From Myxococcales bacterium (GTDB taxonomy: Bacteria > Myxococcota_C > UBA6777): a stretch of DNA of 54,388 bases. The translations under genes were made by a program, and so were the position numbers. The stretch is taken from contig JACKEL010000020.1 in NCBI GenBank assembly GCA_020632975.1, positions 1 to 54,388 of the forward strand, in the 5' to 3' direction. Shown here piece after piece: positions 16,634 to 25,680 of the stretch (the stretch's first letter is position 1; every line of letters starts with the position of its first letter). The notes below the pieces were generated by a model. The model had not been told where the DNA came from, did not search any database, and was given only the letters and a program-made list of their open reading frames with translations.

Positions 16634-17953
16634 TTATCGACGAACAGGCGGAACGATGGGGCGTTGCACGTAAACAGGCGCAGTCGTGGGGGTGGCTCGT
16701 TTGGCAGTGGGCGTTTTGAGTCCAGCTTTGATCTGCTTGGTTTCGTGCTCTGTGGGGCCTTGGAGATAGTCTTTGAGGATGCGACTACGCAAAGACAAAA
16801 GCTGTTGCTGGGTCTTCTTGATAAACTCGTCGTCTTGCACACCATAGTTTTCCGCGGCTTGTAGGTTCTTTTCAAAGGCGAGGATCGCTTTATCAAGCAA
16901 GATACGGATCTTTTTCTTCAACATCTGCGCGTAAACTTGTTGCTCTTCTTTATCGAGATGTTTTGGGACGGGTGCGTGGATCATATCGTCGTACATCTGA
17001 CGATACATATCTCCAATGCGAAACAGCGAAGCCACGACCCATCGGGGATTACGGATGCGAATCGAACGAAGATAATGCGCTTGTGCAGTCAAAAGCTCTT
17101 TCGCTTTGTAATTCAGATCCTTTTTCATCAGCTCTTTGTCAGGTCGAAAAGCGCGCGCACGAAAGCGATCATCGTGAAGCCGACCAATATAAAATTGGGC
17201 CATGGCCGCAAAATAATCATTTCCTAGATATTGCTTGGACTTTTCTTTGTGAAACAGCCGCAGTGTCCGACGAAATGCGTCTTCTGCCATGGCCTCATTT
17301 TTCATGTGATAATACGAAAGCCCCAAACTCGCCAAGACCTCCAACATATCGGAAGATTCGACATCTTTTCGTTCTGCGAGCATGTTGTACATCTTGGCAG
17401 ACAGCGGAAATTGTTTGGTGATGAGATAAGCCGCTCCCAAACGAAACTGCGCATCGCGACACTCTTCTGTACCGGGCCGCTCCTCAATGATGCGGTTGTA
17501 CAAGATGATCGAGTGTTTGTGTTGTTTCAGGCGCTCATAAGTAAGCGCGAGGTTGTACATCGAAAGTGTGCGATATTCGCTCTTGGGAAAAGCGGTCAAA
17601 AGGCGCGAGTAATAAAGCCGCGCTTTGTCGTACTCTTTGGCTTGGAAGTGCTCAGCAGCTTGGTCAAAGAGCGACTTGGGGTTCATCTGCTCGAAATGAA
17701 CGACCTTTCCGCCCTTCGCATAGAAGATCATCGGATCAGCTTGCACAACGGTCTTTGCGGGCTGACGCACTTGCGTCGTCGCACACCCCCCTAAAAAGAA
17801 AAGACTGGCAAAGCCGAAAACGAGATATCCTAAACCTTTACGAGCACTTGAGAGACGCTGCGCAGAAGACGGCAGCTTTGGCAAGCACATCTCGCTCGTT
17901 TCTATAGATAGATCATGACTTTGTATGTGAGGAAGCTGTTGAGATGGGATCAT
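16634..17953 (-). CDS. TPR-repeat outer-membrane lipoprotein
   Basis: A 439-residue lipoprotein with a long N-terminal region before the hydrophobic core and lipobox (FLGGCATTQV, Cys near residue 57). It contains tetratricopeptide-like helical pairs from about residue 90 to 250 (LFDQAAEHFQAKEYDKARLY, MYNLALTYERLKQHKHSII, LGLSYYHMKNEAMAEDAFRR), similar to BamD/YbgF-type or gliding-complex TPR lipoproteins. The C-terminal tail is Thr/Pro/Arg-rich. The start at 17953 has AAGGAG at a 6-nt spacing. An ATG at about 17833 (MCLPKLPSS) would give a more ordinary signal peptide length. It lies 68 nt downstream of the ArsA-like pair and may be co-transcribed with it. The exact role is unknown. Confidence 0.75.
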   Translation of the reverse strand: MIPSQQLPHIQSHDLSIETSEMCLPKLPSSAQRLSSARKGLGYLVFGFASLFFLGGCATTQVRQPAKTVVQADPMIFYAKGGKVVHFEQMNPKSLFDQAAEHFQAKEYDKARLYYSRLLTAFPKSEYRTLSMYNLALTYERLKQHKHSIILYNRIIEERPGTEECRDAQFRLGAAYLITKQFPLSAKMYNMLAERKDVESSDMLEVLASLGLSYYHMKNEAMAEDAFRRTLRLFHKEKSKQYLGNDYFAAMAQFYIGRLHDDRFRARAFRPDKELMKKDLNYKAKELLTAQAHYLRSIRIRNPRWVVASLFRIGDMYRQMYDDMIHAPVPKHLDKEEQQVYAQMLKKKIRILLDKAILAFEKNLQAAENYGVQDDEFIKKTQQQLLSLRSRILKDYLQGPTEHETKQIKAGLKTPTAKRATPTTAPVYVQRPIVPPVRR

Positions 17954-18021
17954 CGATCGCTCCTTGTGCATTGTCCAAAGGTCCAAGACCCTCCAAGGAC
18001 GCCGCAAGAAGCGACGAGCCT

Positions 18022-19248
18022 TTACGAGTCTGCTTCTTTCTTTTCAAAAGAAGCGGGAACACCATCTTGCAAAAGAAGCTGACTTAAACGTGCCAGCCCT
18101 GCAAGATCATGGATCTCTTCATTCACCAAAGGCAACAACCCAACAAAAGGTTTGCCCAACGCGCGTTCTTGGAGAAAGACAACCTCCCTTTCTGCAAGTT
18201 CCGCATTGTGGCGAACAAAGTCATAATACGAATGAAGCTCCTTCGCGATCTTTGCGTTGTACTCGGTTGTATCAACGGCCGAAGGAAGGGCTTCAAGCGC
18301 AGACCGAATCTCTTCGACAGACGCAGAGGTTTCTTGTCCAGTCGCAGCGCGCCAGTCCCCTTCATGACGCAGATACCCAGGCATGCGATTCACCCAAAAT
18401 CCCTCGAAAGGCATTTTGGCTTCCAACAAACGGCGTTGGAAAAACAAAGCCTCCAACACAGAAGCCCTTTGAGGAGCCGTCACCATAAAGAAGCGACTGT
18501 CCGGCGCACGCAACAGCTTCCAAGTCTGCTCCGCATGGAGGCGAAAACCATCATACAATCCGCCCAGTTCCTGAAGAAGCTGCGTGATATCGTCGATGAC
18601 TTCTTTTCCTGTGACGCGTCCCATCGCTCGCAACAACGAGGAACTGCCCCAACGCAACAACCGCCCTGCTTGACTCCCATCATCCGTCACTTTGCGCTGA
18701 AACCATTGCAAAGGTTGGAAGTTCAACATGCCAATCAGCCTTTCTGGGGCTTCCAAAAAGTCGAGTGCATTGGCTGTTGGGGGTGTATCCAAGATGATCA
18801 GGTCGAACTCACCTGTTTCAACAAGCTCATGGAGTCGAGACACCGCCATATAATCTTGCGCGCCTGCAAGCGCGGTGCTCATCTGCTTGTACCAAGGGTT
18901 CTCTTTGAGGCTTTCTGCACCTTCAGGTGTGGGTGCGTAGCGATCCACAAGGCGATCGAAGGTTTCTTTGTGGTTGAGCATCATCGCAAAAAAGCGACCT
19001 TCGCAAGACAACCCCAAGGCTTCAAAGCGCGACGCATCGACCTCAAAAGGACGATCGCTTCCAAACTGTGCGCTCTCGATCCCCAGTGCATTGGCCAAAC
19101 GTCGTGCGGGATCGATCGTCATCACAAGGCTCTTTTTTCCTTGCAAAGCAGCGCCCAAAGCCAACGCTGCGCTGACAGTCGTCTTCCCAACACCACCTGA
19201 CCCCACATTGACGATCACGCGGCTTTCTTTCAACACTTGTGCGATCAT
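18022..19248 (-). CDS. ArsA/Get3-like ATPase, variant P-loop subunit
   Basis: A 408-residue member of the ArsA/GET3 branch of SIMIBI NTPases. The P-loop is VGSGGVGKTTVSAALALG. It keeps the Walker GxGGVGKT core but has Ser where the intradimer signature Lys of the deviant Walker A (KGGVGK) should be. The switch I strand is VMTIDPARRLANALG, and a Walker B-like strand reads FDLIILDTPPTANALDFL (switch II). It overlaps the upstream partner gene by ATGA. Actinobacteria have similar adjacent pairs of unlike ArsA-type ATPases. A heterodimer in which only the partner supplies the signature Lys is therefore likely. No arsenite-binding Cys triad or arsB neighbour is seen, so arsenic efflux is not supported. 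Confidence 0.8.
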   Translation of the reverse strand: MIAQVLKESRVIVNVGSGGVGKTTVSAALALGAALQGKKSLVMTIDPARRLANALGIESAQFGSDRPFEVDASRFEALGLSCEGRFFAMMLNHKETFDRLVDRYAPTPEGAESLKENPWYKQMSTALAGAQDYMAVSRLHELVETGEFDLIILDTPPTANALDFLEAPERLIGMLNFQPLQWFQRKVTDDGSQAGRLLRWGSSSLLRAMGRVTGKEVIDDITQLLQELGGLYDGFRLHAEQTWKLLRAPDSRFFMVTAPQRASVLEALFFQRRLLEAKMPFEGFWVNRMPGYLRHEGDWRAATGQETSASVEEIRSALEALPSAVDTTEYNAKIAKELHSYYDFVRHNAELAEREVVFLQERALGKPFVGLLPLVNEEIHDLAGLARLSQLLLQDGVPASFEKKEADS

Positions 19249-20282
19249 GCTGACTTCTCCCCGCGTTCAAAGTCCTTGATATCTGACGCAAGAAGCGGCT
19301 TGCTCTGCGACCATGACTTCGCCAAACTTGCCGTCAATTGGGTCAAATCGTGTTCATCATCCTGCGAAAAACGCGGCAAGGTGTACGTTGGGAGTCCCAC
19401 TTCTTTCAAGAGTTCCAACAAATACTCTCGCGCTTTGTTGAGACGATGTAGGCCACCATCTGCTGCGAGTGCCATCGGCCACAACAGCGGATCTTGCTTG
19501 GCTTCGACACGCAAAGTATCAAAAGCTTCTTCGATGCCACTTTTTGACATCGGGTGCATGGGCGATTCAGGGTCTAGCGGATGACGCGGCCACTGGTTCA
19601 AAAACAGCGATCCCATGGGCATCTTCAGCTCATCACGTAGCTTGTGATAAAGCTCTACCGTTTCGTTGGTGGGCATCTCTTCAGGCAAAGAGACAAGGTT
19701 GATGCATGTGCGTTTGGGATCTTGTAGCATCTTTTGGATCTTTTCGGCGGCTTGACGCATGGGTCCCGCAGGCACCGTGTCCATCACGACCTTTGCGATC
19801 CGCAACAAAGCAAGTCCGTGTCCTGTCGCGGGTGCATCCAAGATCACCAAGTCAAAGCGCGGCGCTCCCTTGTGCTTGTCTTCTTCCACATGGAACCAAA
19901 CTTTCCCAATGAAGATCAGCTCTTGCAGCCCGGGAACAGCGCGCAAAAAATAACGCATCACGCGATTTTCAAAGACAAGATTGTACAACAAGCGCATGTG
20001 CAGCACTTGAACGATATATTCTTTCATGGCGGGCGCTGGCTGGATATTGACCGCTGAGATCCGTTCGTTGATCGTCCAGATCTGTTCCAAGCTGTCGTCC
20101 TGCTCGGGTGGTGTTCCCCCCAAAAGCTGGCTCATCCGTTCCTTGGCGTTGACTTCGCATACCAAGACCCGCTTGCCTTGTGACGCTGCAACCCGCGCTA
20201 TCATCGCAGATATCGCGCTCTTTCCAACGCCACCTTTCCCCATATTGATAATCAGTTGCTTTGATAACAAATGCTCAAGCAA
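19245..20282 (-). CDS. ArsA/Get3-like ATPase with intact deviant Walker A
   Basis: A 345-residue partner of the preceding ATPase. The P-loop LIINMGKGGVGKSAIS has the signature Lys. The second nucleotide-binding strand is FDLVILDAPATGHGLALL. The frame is open upstream to 20459, but that extension does not look like protein. I place the start at TTG 20282 because AAGGAG lies at exactly 7 nt and because the family begins about 10 residues before the P-loop. Its stop overlaps the next start (ATGA). The role may resemble Get3 (handling hydrophobic tail-anchored or other membrane cargo) rather than anion transport; this is inference. It is first in a probable three-gene unit with the TPR lipoprotein. 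Confidence 0.8.
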   Translation of the reverse strand: MLEHLLSKQLIINMGKGGVGKSAISAMIARVAASQGKRVLVCEVNAKERMSQLLGGTPPEQDDSLEQIWTINERISAVNIQPAPAMKEYIVQVLHMRLLYNLVFENRVMRYFLRAVPGLQELIFIGKVWFHVEEDKHKGAPRFDLVILDAPATGHGLALLRIAKVVMDTVPAGPMRQAAEKIQKMLQDPKRTCINLVSLPEEMPTNETVELYHKLRDELKMPMGSLFLNQWPRHPLDPESPMHPMSKSGIEEAFDTLRVEAKQDPLLWPMALAADGGLHRLNKAREYLLELLKEVGLPTYTLPRFSQDDEHDLTQLTASLAKSWSQSKPLLASDIKDFERGEKSA

Positions 20283-20589
20283 AACAAGACTCCTTTTCCA
20301 CAAACCAAACGCCTCAGTCACTCCTAGCAAACAGTGCCCTTGGTGCGAATGGACACATGAGCAGAAAAGCGATTTGGCCGGTACGTTCGCCATCATGTGC
20401 GTCTTCTTTGCATGAACCGCCATCAGAAGCTTACGTACAAAAACACTGCATGTATGCACAAAGACCGTGATCCATGCAATGCTTTTCTCTTTCTTTCACT
20501 CTTCCCAGCGAGACTCGCTTGACATCTCTACCCGCCACGCCTACTGTGCGAGCGCTTTGGATGTTACCGCAGTACATTTGGAGGCCAAC
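20283..20589. other. Divergent intergenic region (307 bp)
   Basis: It lies between the ArsA-like pair (minus) and fmt (plus). The open frames that extend into it from both sides are probably non-coding, as each real gene has a good ribosome-binding site at its near edge. It contains a good candidate promoter for fmt. No minus-strand promoter was identified. Confidence 0.5.
20519..20547 (+). promoter_or_regulatory. Putative promoter for fmt-rsmB
   Basis: A perfect TTGACA (20519-20524) is followed after 17 nt by TACTGT (20542-20547). Transcription would start near 20554, leaving a leader of about 35 nt. It rules out the in-frame ATG at 20467 as the fmt start. Confidence 0.5.
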
Positions 20590-21600
20590 ATGACAGAAAA
20601 TACCTCGCCATCATCCATCCCTTATGATCGAAAAGTCCCCACAGACCGTCCACTACGCATCGTCTTTATGGGCACCCCTGAGTTTGCAGTCCCAGCCCTA
20701 CAATCGCTTCTCGACGGTCCACACGAAGTCGTCGCTGTCTATACACAGCCCGATCGCCCCCAAGGACGCGGCAAAAAGATCACGCCTCCCCCCGTCAAAG
20801 TCCTCGCTCAACAAGCAGGACTCCCCGTCTTTCAACCTGAAAAGATGGCCACCAAAGAGTCCTATGAGCGTTTTTGTGCGGATGCCCCAGACCTCGCAGT
20901 GGTCGTAGCTTACGGCAAGATCCTCCGCCCCAAAGCCCTCGCAGTCCCCCCTCTTGGTTGCATCAACTGCCATGCTTCTTTGCTTCCCTATTATCGAGGT
21001 TCTGCACCCATTCAATGGGCCATCGCTCGCGGAGAAACCCAAACAGGCATCACCACCATGCTCCTCGACGAAGGCATGGACACAGGCCCGATGCTCAAAT
21101 GGAACACCACGCCCATCTTCCCCGAAGATACGGGTGGTTCGTTGCATGATCGATTGTCCGCTATCAGCGCCCAGACCCTCACAGAAACCCTCGAAGCGCT
21201 GGTCCAAGGCACCCTCACCATCACGCCACAAGATCATGACCGCTCCACCCACGCACCCATGATCGAAAAAGACGATCTGTGGATCGACTTTCACAAACCC
21301 GCCAACGAAGTACGCAACTGGATCCGCGCCCTTGACCCTGCCCCTGGCGCCCGCTGCCTCGATCCCAACGGCGAAGCGTGGAAGTTCTATGCACCCCTCT
21401 CTGTCGAAACAGGTATCTCTGCCCCCGCAGGAACTTTGCTCGAAGTCGAAAAAGACGCCCTGCTTATCGCTTGTGGACAAGATGCATTGCGTATCCACAG
21501 CGTCCAAAAGCCTGGGAAACGCCGCATGAGTGTACAAGAACTCTTGGCTGGGACGCCTCTACAAACAGGCACCCTATTCTCCAAACCCTCCACCCCCTGA
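20590..21600 (+). CDS. fmt: Methionyl-tRNA formyltransferase
   Basis: A 336-residue Fmt, which transfers a formyl group from 10-formyl-THF to Met-tRNAfMet before translation initiation. The N-terminal formyltransferase fold shows LRIVFMGTPEFAVPAL and the cofactor/catalytic block INCHASLLPYYRGSAPIQWAI, where the active-site Asn and His are retained. It is followed by TGITTMLLDEGMDTGPML with the catalytic Asp. The C-terminal tRNA-binding domain follows from about residue 225. Length fits the family (about 315 aa) plus a short N-terminal extension. GGAGG lies 5 nt before the ATG. rsmB follows after 32 nt, the common fmt-rsmB arrangement. Confidence 0.95.
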   Translation: MTENTSPSSIPYDRKVPTDRPLRIVFMGTPEFAVPALQSLLDGPHEVVAVYTQPDRPQGRGKKITPPPVKVLAQQAGLPVFQPEKMATKESYERFCADAPDLAVVVAYGKILRPKALAVPPLGCINCHASLLPYYRGSAPIQWAIARGETQTGITTMLLDEGMDTGPMLKWNTTPIFPEDTGGSLHDRLSAISAQTLTETLEALVQGTLTITPQDHDRSTHAPMIEKDDLWIDFHKPANEVRNWIRALDPAPGARCLDPNGEAWKFYAPLSVETGISAPAGTLLEVEKDALLIACGQDALRIHSVQKPGKRRMSVQELLAGTPLQTGTLFSKPSTP

Positions 21601-21632
21601 CAACACCAACAACGACCCTCGTGAGTTTCAAG

Positions 21633-22988
21633 ATGTCATCCAATCCAGACCTCAATCCACGCCTTGTCGCCGCCCAAGTTTTACACCGCGTCCTTCAAGA
21701 AGATGCTTATGCCGCAAGGCTCATCGACAACGCACTCTCCAAGCCAGGTTGGGATGCGCGGGACCAAGCCCTCCTTACAGAAATCGTGTATGGCGTGCTG
21801 CGAAGACTTTTGTTCATTGACCAAGGGATCGGACGTTTTGCCTCCCGTGGACTCGACTCGATCGACCCTCTCGTCCTCCAACACCTCCGCATCGCAGTGT
21901 ACCAACTCGTGTTTCTCGATCGCATCCCACACCACGCGATCCTTCACGAAGCTGTCGAAGCGATCCACGCCTTGCGAGGCCCCAAGGTCGCTGGCTTTTC
22001 CAATGCGCTCCTCCGCAAGATCCAAACCCACTTGCGCGATCTCCATCCCCCTGATCCACTACTCGATCTCCCTGGATACCTCTCGATCTCACAAAGCCAC
22101 CCACGTTGGCTGATCGAACGTTACCTCCAAGCTTTTGGGGCTGATCGCACAGAAGCCCGCCTCCAAGCCCAAAATCAACCTCCCCCCCTCACGCTCCGCG
22201 TTCATCGACCTTGGGGAGACCGCGAAAAACTTCTTCAACTTCTCCAAGAGTCTGAGCTGGAAGCGGAGGCCACCACCTTCTCCCCTGATGGTGTGCGTCT
22301 CTTGACCCCTTCTGGCCCCGCCATTCAACGATTGATCAAAGAACATGCTGGCGCCTTCATCATCCAAGATGAGGCCGCTCAGTGCATCGCAAGATGGCTT
22401 GAACCTCAAGAGGGAGAGCGGATCTTGGATGCTTGCGCTGCTCCTGGCGGAAAAACCACCAATCTCGCTTCCATCGCCCCCCAAGCCCACATCACCGCAG
22501 TCGATCGACATGCCAACAAACTTCGACTGATCCAAGACGCCTGCAAGCGACTCAACATCACCAACGTACAAACCCAACAAGCTGATCTCACGCGCCCCTT
22601 CCCCCAAGGTGACTTCGATCGCATCCTCTGTGATGCCCCTTGTTCGGGACTTGGCACCCTTCGCAAAAACCCAGAGATCCGTTATCGCCGCACCCTCGAA
22701 GATGTCCAACAACTCGCACAAACCCAACGCAAGATCCTTCACCAACTCGCGCAAGCTCTCAAACCTGGTGGACTTCTACTGTATGCGGTGTGTACAGATA
22801 CAACCGAAGAATGCGAAGAAACCGTTGAGCACTTCCTACAACAACATCCTGCATTTTCTCTAGAAATGGACTTCCCCGCGTTCTCCTCTTGGTCCCCCCT
22901 CTTCGCAACCCCCGGGCACTTGCGCACCTCCCCTGAGCAACAAGGGATGGACGCCTTCTTTGCTGTTCGCCTACGCAAATCTTCCTAA
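21633..22988 (+). CDS. rsmB: 16S rRNA (cytosine(967)-C5)-methyltransferase
   Basis: A 451-residue RsmB (Sun family). The N-terminal NusB-like RNA-binding domain covers about residues 8-150 (QALLTEIVYGVLRRLLFID, HAILHEAVEAIHAL). The C-terminal Rossmann methyltransferase has the SAM motif ILDACAAPGGKTTNLASI and the catalytic-loop Cys in LCDAPCSGLGTLRKNP, both intact. It modifies C967 of 16S rRNA. Length fits E. coli RsmB (429 aa). The ATG at 21633 lacks a strong ribosome-binding site; a GTG at 21621 would add four residues. It sits directly after fmt, consistent with one transcript. Confidence 0.95.
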   Translation: MSSNPDLNPRLVAAQVLHRVLQEDAYAARLIDNALSKPGWDARDQALLTEIVYGVLRRLLFIDQGIGRFASRGLDSIDPLVLQHLRIAVYQLVFLDRIPHHAILHEAVEAIHALRGPKVAGFSNALLRKIQTHLRDLHPPDPLLDLPGYLSISQSHPRWLIERYLQAFGADRTEARLQAQNQPPPLTLRVHRPWGDREKLLQLLQESELEAEATTFSPDGVRLLTPSGPAIQRLIKEHAGAFIIQDEAAQCIARWLEPQEGERILDACAAPGGKTTNLASIAPQAHITAVDRHANKLRLIQDACKRLNITNVQTQQADLTRPFPQGDFDRILCDAPCSGLGTLRKNPEIRYRRTLEDVQQLAQTQRKILHQLAQALKPGGLLLYAVCTDTTEECEETVEHFLQQHPAFSLEMDFPAFSSWSPLFATPGHLRTSPEQQGMDAFFAVRLRKSS

Positions 22989-23000
22989 GTTCGGGCAGTC

Positions 23001-23022
23001 GGGCGACCCTCCGTGGTCGCCC
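23001..23022. terminator. Hairpin between convergent rsmB and ompH-like genes
   Basis: GGGCGACC and GGTCGCCC form a perfect 8-bp GC-rich stem around a 6-nt loop just after the rsmB stop. A T-run (CTTTTTAT) follows 11 nt later on the plus strand, so it is not a classical intrinsic terminator. Its place between convergent genes supports a termination role. Confidence 0.45.
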
Positions 23023-23052
23023 CGGAAATTCCCTTTTTATCGGGGAGATCGC

Positions 23053-23688
23053 TTAGAAATCGAGTCCAAGGGGATCTTCAGCTTTGTCCGTGGAAGAAGG
23101 CGTATCGGGGAGTTTGGGGAGGGATTTTTTCTTACAATAAGAGGTATCGCCGCCATGTTTGCGGTTGTATCGACAAACGAGATGTCGTGTGTAATCGACG
23201 TCTTTCTTTGCGACGAGGATGCTTGCGCTGCTGCGGTCGAGAATCATATCGAGTTTATGTTTTGCGCGGATCTTTTCGAGGAGGGGGATCATTTTTTTGA
23301 GGATGCGGTCGGTTTCTTTGGCTTCGAGCTGCATGAGTCGCTTGGTCAGCCCAGCGTATGCTTGCTGAAGTTGGAAAAGCATCCGTTGCATATCGCTCTG
23401 AAGCTTCTTTTTTTCGGCCTTTTTCAGCTTCCCTCGATTGAGGTCATAGTAAGCTTTTTTCTCTTTGAGGCGTTGTTGCAACTCGTTGAGTTGTTGTTGG
23501 TAGCGTTCCTTCATTTGCTTGAGTCGCTCTTTGGCGTCTGTACCGTCTTTGATCAAGAGCAAAGCTTTTTTGATATCGACGTAACCGAGCTTGCCAGCGT
23601 GAGCGGCCAAAGGAGCGAAGAGTAACGACATCAAAACGCCCGAAAAGACGAGGCGATGGAGCCAAGAAAAAAAGGATAGTTTGGTCAT
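23053..23688 (-). CDS. OmpH/Skp-family periplasmic chaperone
   Basis: A 211-residue exported helical protein. The signal peptide runs through about residue 31 (LLFAPLAAHAGK). The family start IGYVDIKKAL-like segment (LGYVDIKKALLLIKDG) is followed by the long helical-hairpin region (LKQMKERYQQQLNELQQRLK...), then the closing strand LDMILDRSSASILVAKKDVDYT. Skp binds unfolded outer-membrane proteins in the periplasm. The tail beyond the fold (about 45 residues) is unusual and holds a Cys pair 12 residues apart (VCRYNRKH...SYC) and a Ser/Thr/Pro stretch. The start at 23688 gives a correct signal peptide with GGGAG about 10 nt upstream. Confidence 0.85.
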   Translation of the reverse strand: MTKLSFFSWLHRLVFSGVLMSLLFAPLAAHAGKLGYVDIKKALLLIKDGTDAKERLKQMKERYQQQLNELQQRLKEKKAYYDLNRGKLKKAEKKKLQSDMQRMLFQLQQAYAGLTKRLMQLEAKETDRILKKMIPLLEKIRAKHKLDMILDRSSASILVAKKDVDYTRHLVCRYNRKHGGDTSYCKKKSLPKLPDTPSSTDKAEDPLGLDF

Positions 23689-23824
23689 CAAGAGGGTCTC
23701 CCTACCGTGAGTTTTGACAACATGGACACCACGAAGCGCTTGTGCTTCAAGGTGCAAAAAGATGGCAGTTGTTAGGGCTTGTGTCTAGTAGGATTGATCG
23801 AGGAATCTGAGGCAAGAGACGTCC

Positions 23825-25669
23825 TTAGAGGGCGTACAGATCGCTTTCAGGCAGAAGGGGCTGGAGGCTGACTTCAAACACCGCGAGGGGTTGGACCAAG
23901 CGAAGTTTTTCCAACACAGAAGGATGAACTTCTCCCACGATGCCCACAGGCTCGTCTTGATAGAGGAGTTGTGCCACGCGACCTTCGAGAAAAGCGGGGT
24001 GATGGATCGCTTGATACGTCAAGGGCATGCCGATCTCGTGGGCGATGGCTTCTGTGATGGCCTTGATATCGGAGAAACCGACTTGTGTATCGAGGATGCC
24101 GCCTGCAAGATGGAGTCTTTCTGAGGGATGTTCGGTGCCATCTTCGAAGACGACGACATCATCGACCTCAAACATGCGTTGAGGCAAGCCTTGTCCGCGG
24201 TTGAGCGCAAACAAACGCAGAAGTTGCGGAAGCACCATCGTGCGCATCAGGGACTGTTCCACCGAAGCGGGGTTTTCGATCAAGACGGCATCGCCAGGAT
24301 CTTCGACATTCATGAGTTCGTATTGTTCTTCAGGGTTAGAGAGCAAAAGGCTCATCACCTCGAAGAAACCGAGACCCGTCATGGTATTTCGCGTGCGGTT
24401 GGCAAGCACACGCTCAGGTCGCTCTTGCGCCACGGTCATATTGGGGACCAAGACGGGAACGATATTTTGATAACCATACGCGATGGCGAGATCTTCAATC
24501 AAATCAACTTCATGCATAATATCATTGCGGTATGGCGCAACAGTGACACGAACTTGAGATGCGTTATCTTCGACAGCTTCGGCGTGGTGGCGCATCTGCA
24601 TCAAAAGACGGATGGCGCGTTCACGATCGATATCGATCCCGATACGTCGGCAAGCATGTTCAACATCGATCACGAAAGACTCTGTCGCCATCGAAGGCAA
24701 CGCCACGGTGCTTTCGGGAAGATTGAGCATACCGGGAAAGTGCATCTGTACGCGTTCTGCGCGAGAGCCAGGGAAAAGCTCAAGCATCGACGTAACCAAA
24801 GTATGCAAACACTTGGTCACGACGCGGTCAGAGATCCCCGTCACATCAATAAAGACGTCCGTGGTTTCCGTGGTAACGCGGGTTTCGTGAGAGTTGATGA
24901 TCGGCGGCATCGAAAGGACTTGCTCAACTTTGTCGAGCAACAAGGGAACGCGTTGAAAGTCTTTCAACAAGTGCGCATAAGCGACGCCTTTGGGGTGCTC
25001 GCTGAGGATCGCTTCGGGCGTAACGGCCTTTCCATCGATCGTTTGCAGAGGAACAAAGGTGATCTCTTCTCGACCGACCGTGGTGTACGTCACGGGTCCC
25101 TTGATCGAAGCAAGGTCGTAAACGCCGATGGATGCGAGTTTTCTATCACGGGCCAAAGCCCAGTGTAGGTTCTCTTGCAACTTCATCAACATCCGCAGAC
25201 CCACATCATCGATCTTCAGGCCGCGCATCACAGCGCAACCGATCTGTGGACGGACGTTGGCAACGGAAGCATCGACGTTTACTTCGAGAGAAGGCGCCCC
25301 CATCTCATATTCAGGAAGGCCCATCTCAACTTCGAGAAGCCCTTTGATCGCGCGCGTCAAACCACCAGCGTCGAAGATGTCGGGACGAACGGGCAAAAGG
25401 TCCATCTTCACGACATCGACATCACCAAGGTACTCCCACAACTCATCGGGTTTTCCTTCGATGAGCGTTTCAGGGCAACGTCCTGGGAGTTCTTCGTGGG
25501 GGTTGAGTTCGATCAACGCACCGCTTGGGCGACAACGATAACGTCGCAGTTTAGCAAAACCGTCGAGATCGCAACCCAGTTGGTCAAGGTGGGCTTCCAT
25601 CTCATCCGAAGTGAGATCACGACCAAGACGTCGATTCAGTTCTTCAATAGGAATAGCGATGACAGGCAT
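23825..25669 (-). CDS. pheT: Phenylalanyl-tRNA synthetase beta subunit, archaeal/eukaryotic type
   Basis: At 614 residues it is far shorter than bacterial PheT (about 790-800 aa) and has the archaeal/eukaryotic layout. The start MPVIAIPIEELNRRLGRDL and the segments LPVRPDIFDAGGLTRAIKG, ASIGVYDLASIKGPVTYT and FVPLQTIDGK are typical of that branch. There is no N-terminal OB-fold (EMAP-II-like) tRNA-binding domain and no C-terminal FDX-ACB anticodon domain. The B3/4 editing region (about 105-280), the B5 region (about 300-370) and the catalytic-like core (about 380-600) are present. GGAG sits 6 nt before the ATG, 11 nt downstream of pheS. Together they would charge tRNA-Phe as an alpha2-beta2 enzyme. 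Horizontal origin is discussed in the findings. Confidence 0.93.
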   Translation of the reverse strand: MPVIAIPIEELNRRLGRDLTSDEMEAHLDQLGCDLDGFAKLRRYRCRPSGALIELNPHEELPGRCPETLIEGKPDELWEYLGDVDVVKMDLLPVRPDIFDAGGLTRAIKGLLEVEMGLPEYEMGAPSLEVNVDASVANVRPQIGCAVMRGLKIDDVGLRMLMKLQENLHWALARDRKLASIGVYDLASIKGPVTYTTVGREEITFVPLQTIDGKAVTPEAILSEHPKGVAYAHLLKDFQRVPLLLDKVEQVLSMPPIINSHETRVTTETTDVFIDVTGISDRVVTKCLHTLVTSMLELFPGSRAERVQMHFPGMLNLPESTVALPSMATESFVIDVEHACRRIGIDIDRERAIRLLMQMRHHAEAVEDNASQVRVTVAPYRNDIMHEVDLIEDLAIAYGYQNIVPVLVPNMTVAQERPERVLANRTRNTMTGLGFFEVMSLLLSNPEEQYELMNVEDPGDAVLIENPASVEQSLMRTMVLPQLLRLFALNRGQGLPQRMFEVDDVVVFEDGTEHPSERLHLAGGILDTQVGFSDIKAITEAIAHEIGMPLTYQAIHHPAFLEGRVAQLLYQDEPVGIVGEVHPSVLEKLRLVQPLAVFEVSLQPLLPESDLYAL

Positions 25670-25680
25670 AACGCGCTCCG

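Noticed and set aside
18109..19200. A 363-residue plus-strand frame over the first ArsA-like gene
   Set aside because: Antisense to a gene with clear P-loop and switch motifs. No motif of its own.
18022..20282. Arsenic-resistance (ars) operon
   Set aside because: The ATPases lack the arsenite-binding Cys residues of ArsA, and no arsB, arsD or arsR gene is nearby.
20283..20459. N-terminal extension of the second ArsA-like protein to ATG 20459
   Set aside because: The extension is unlike the family, and a TTG at 20282 has AAGGAG at 7 nt just before the P-loop region.
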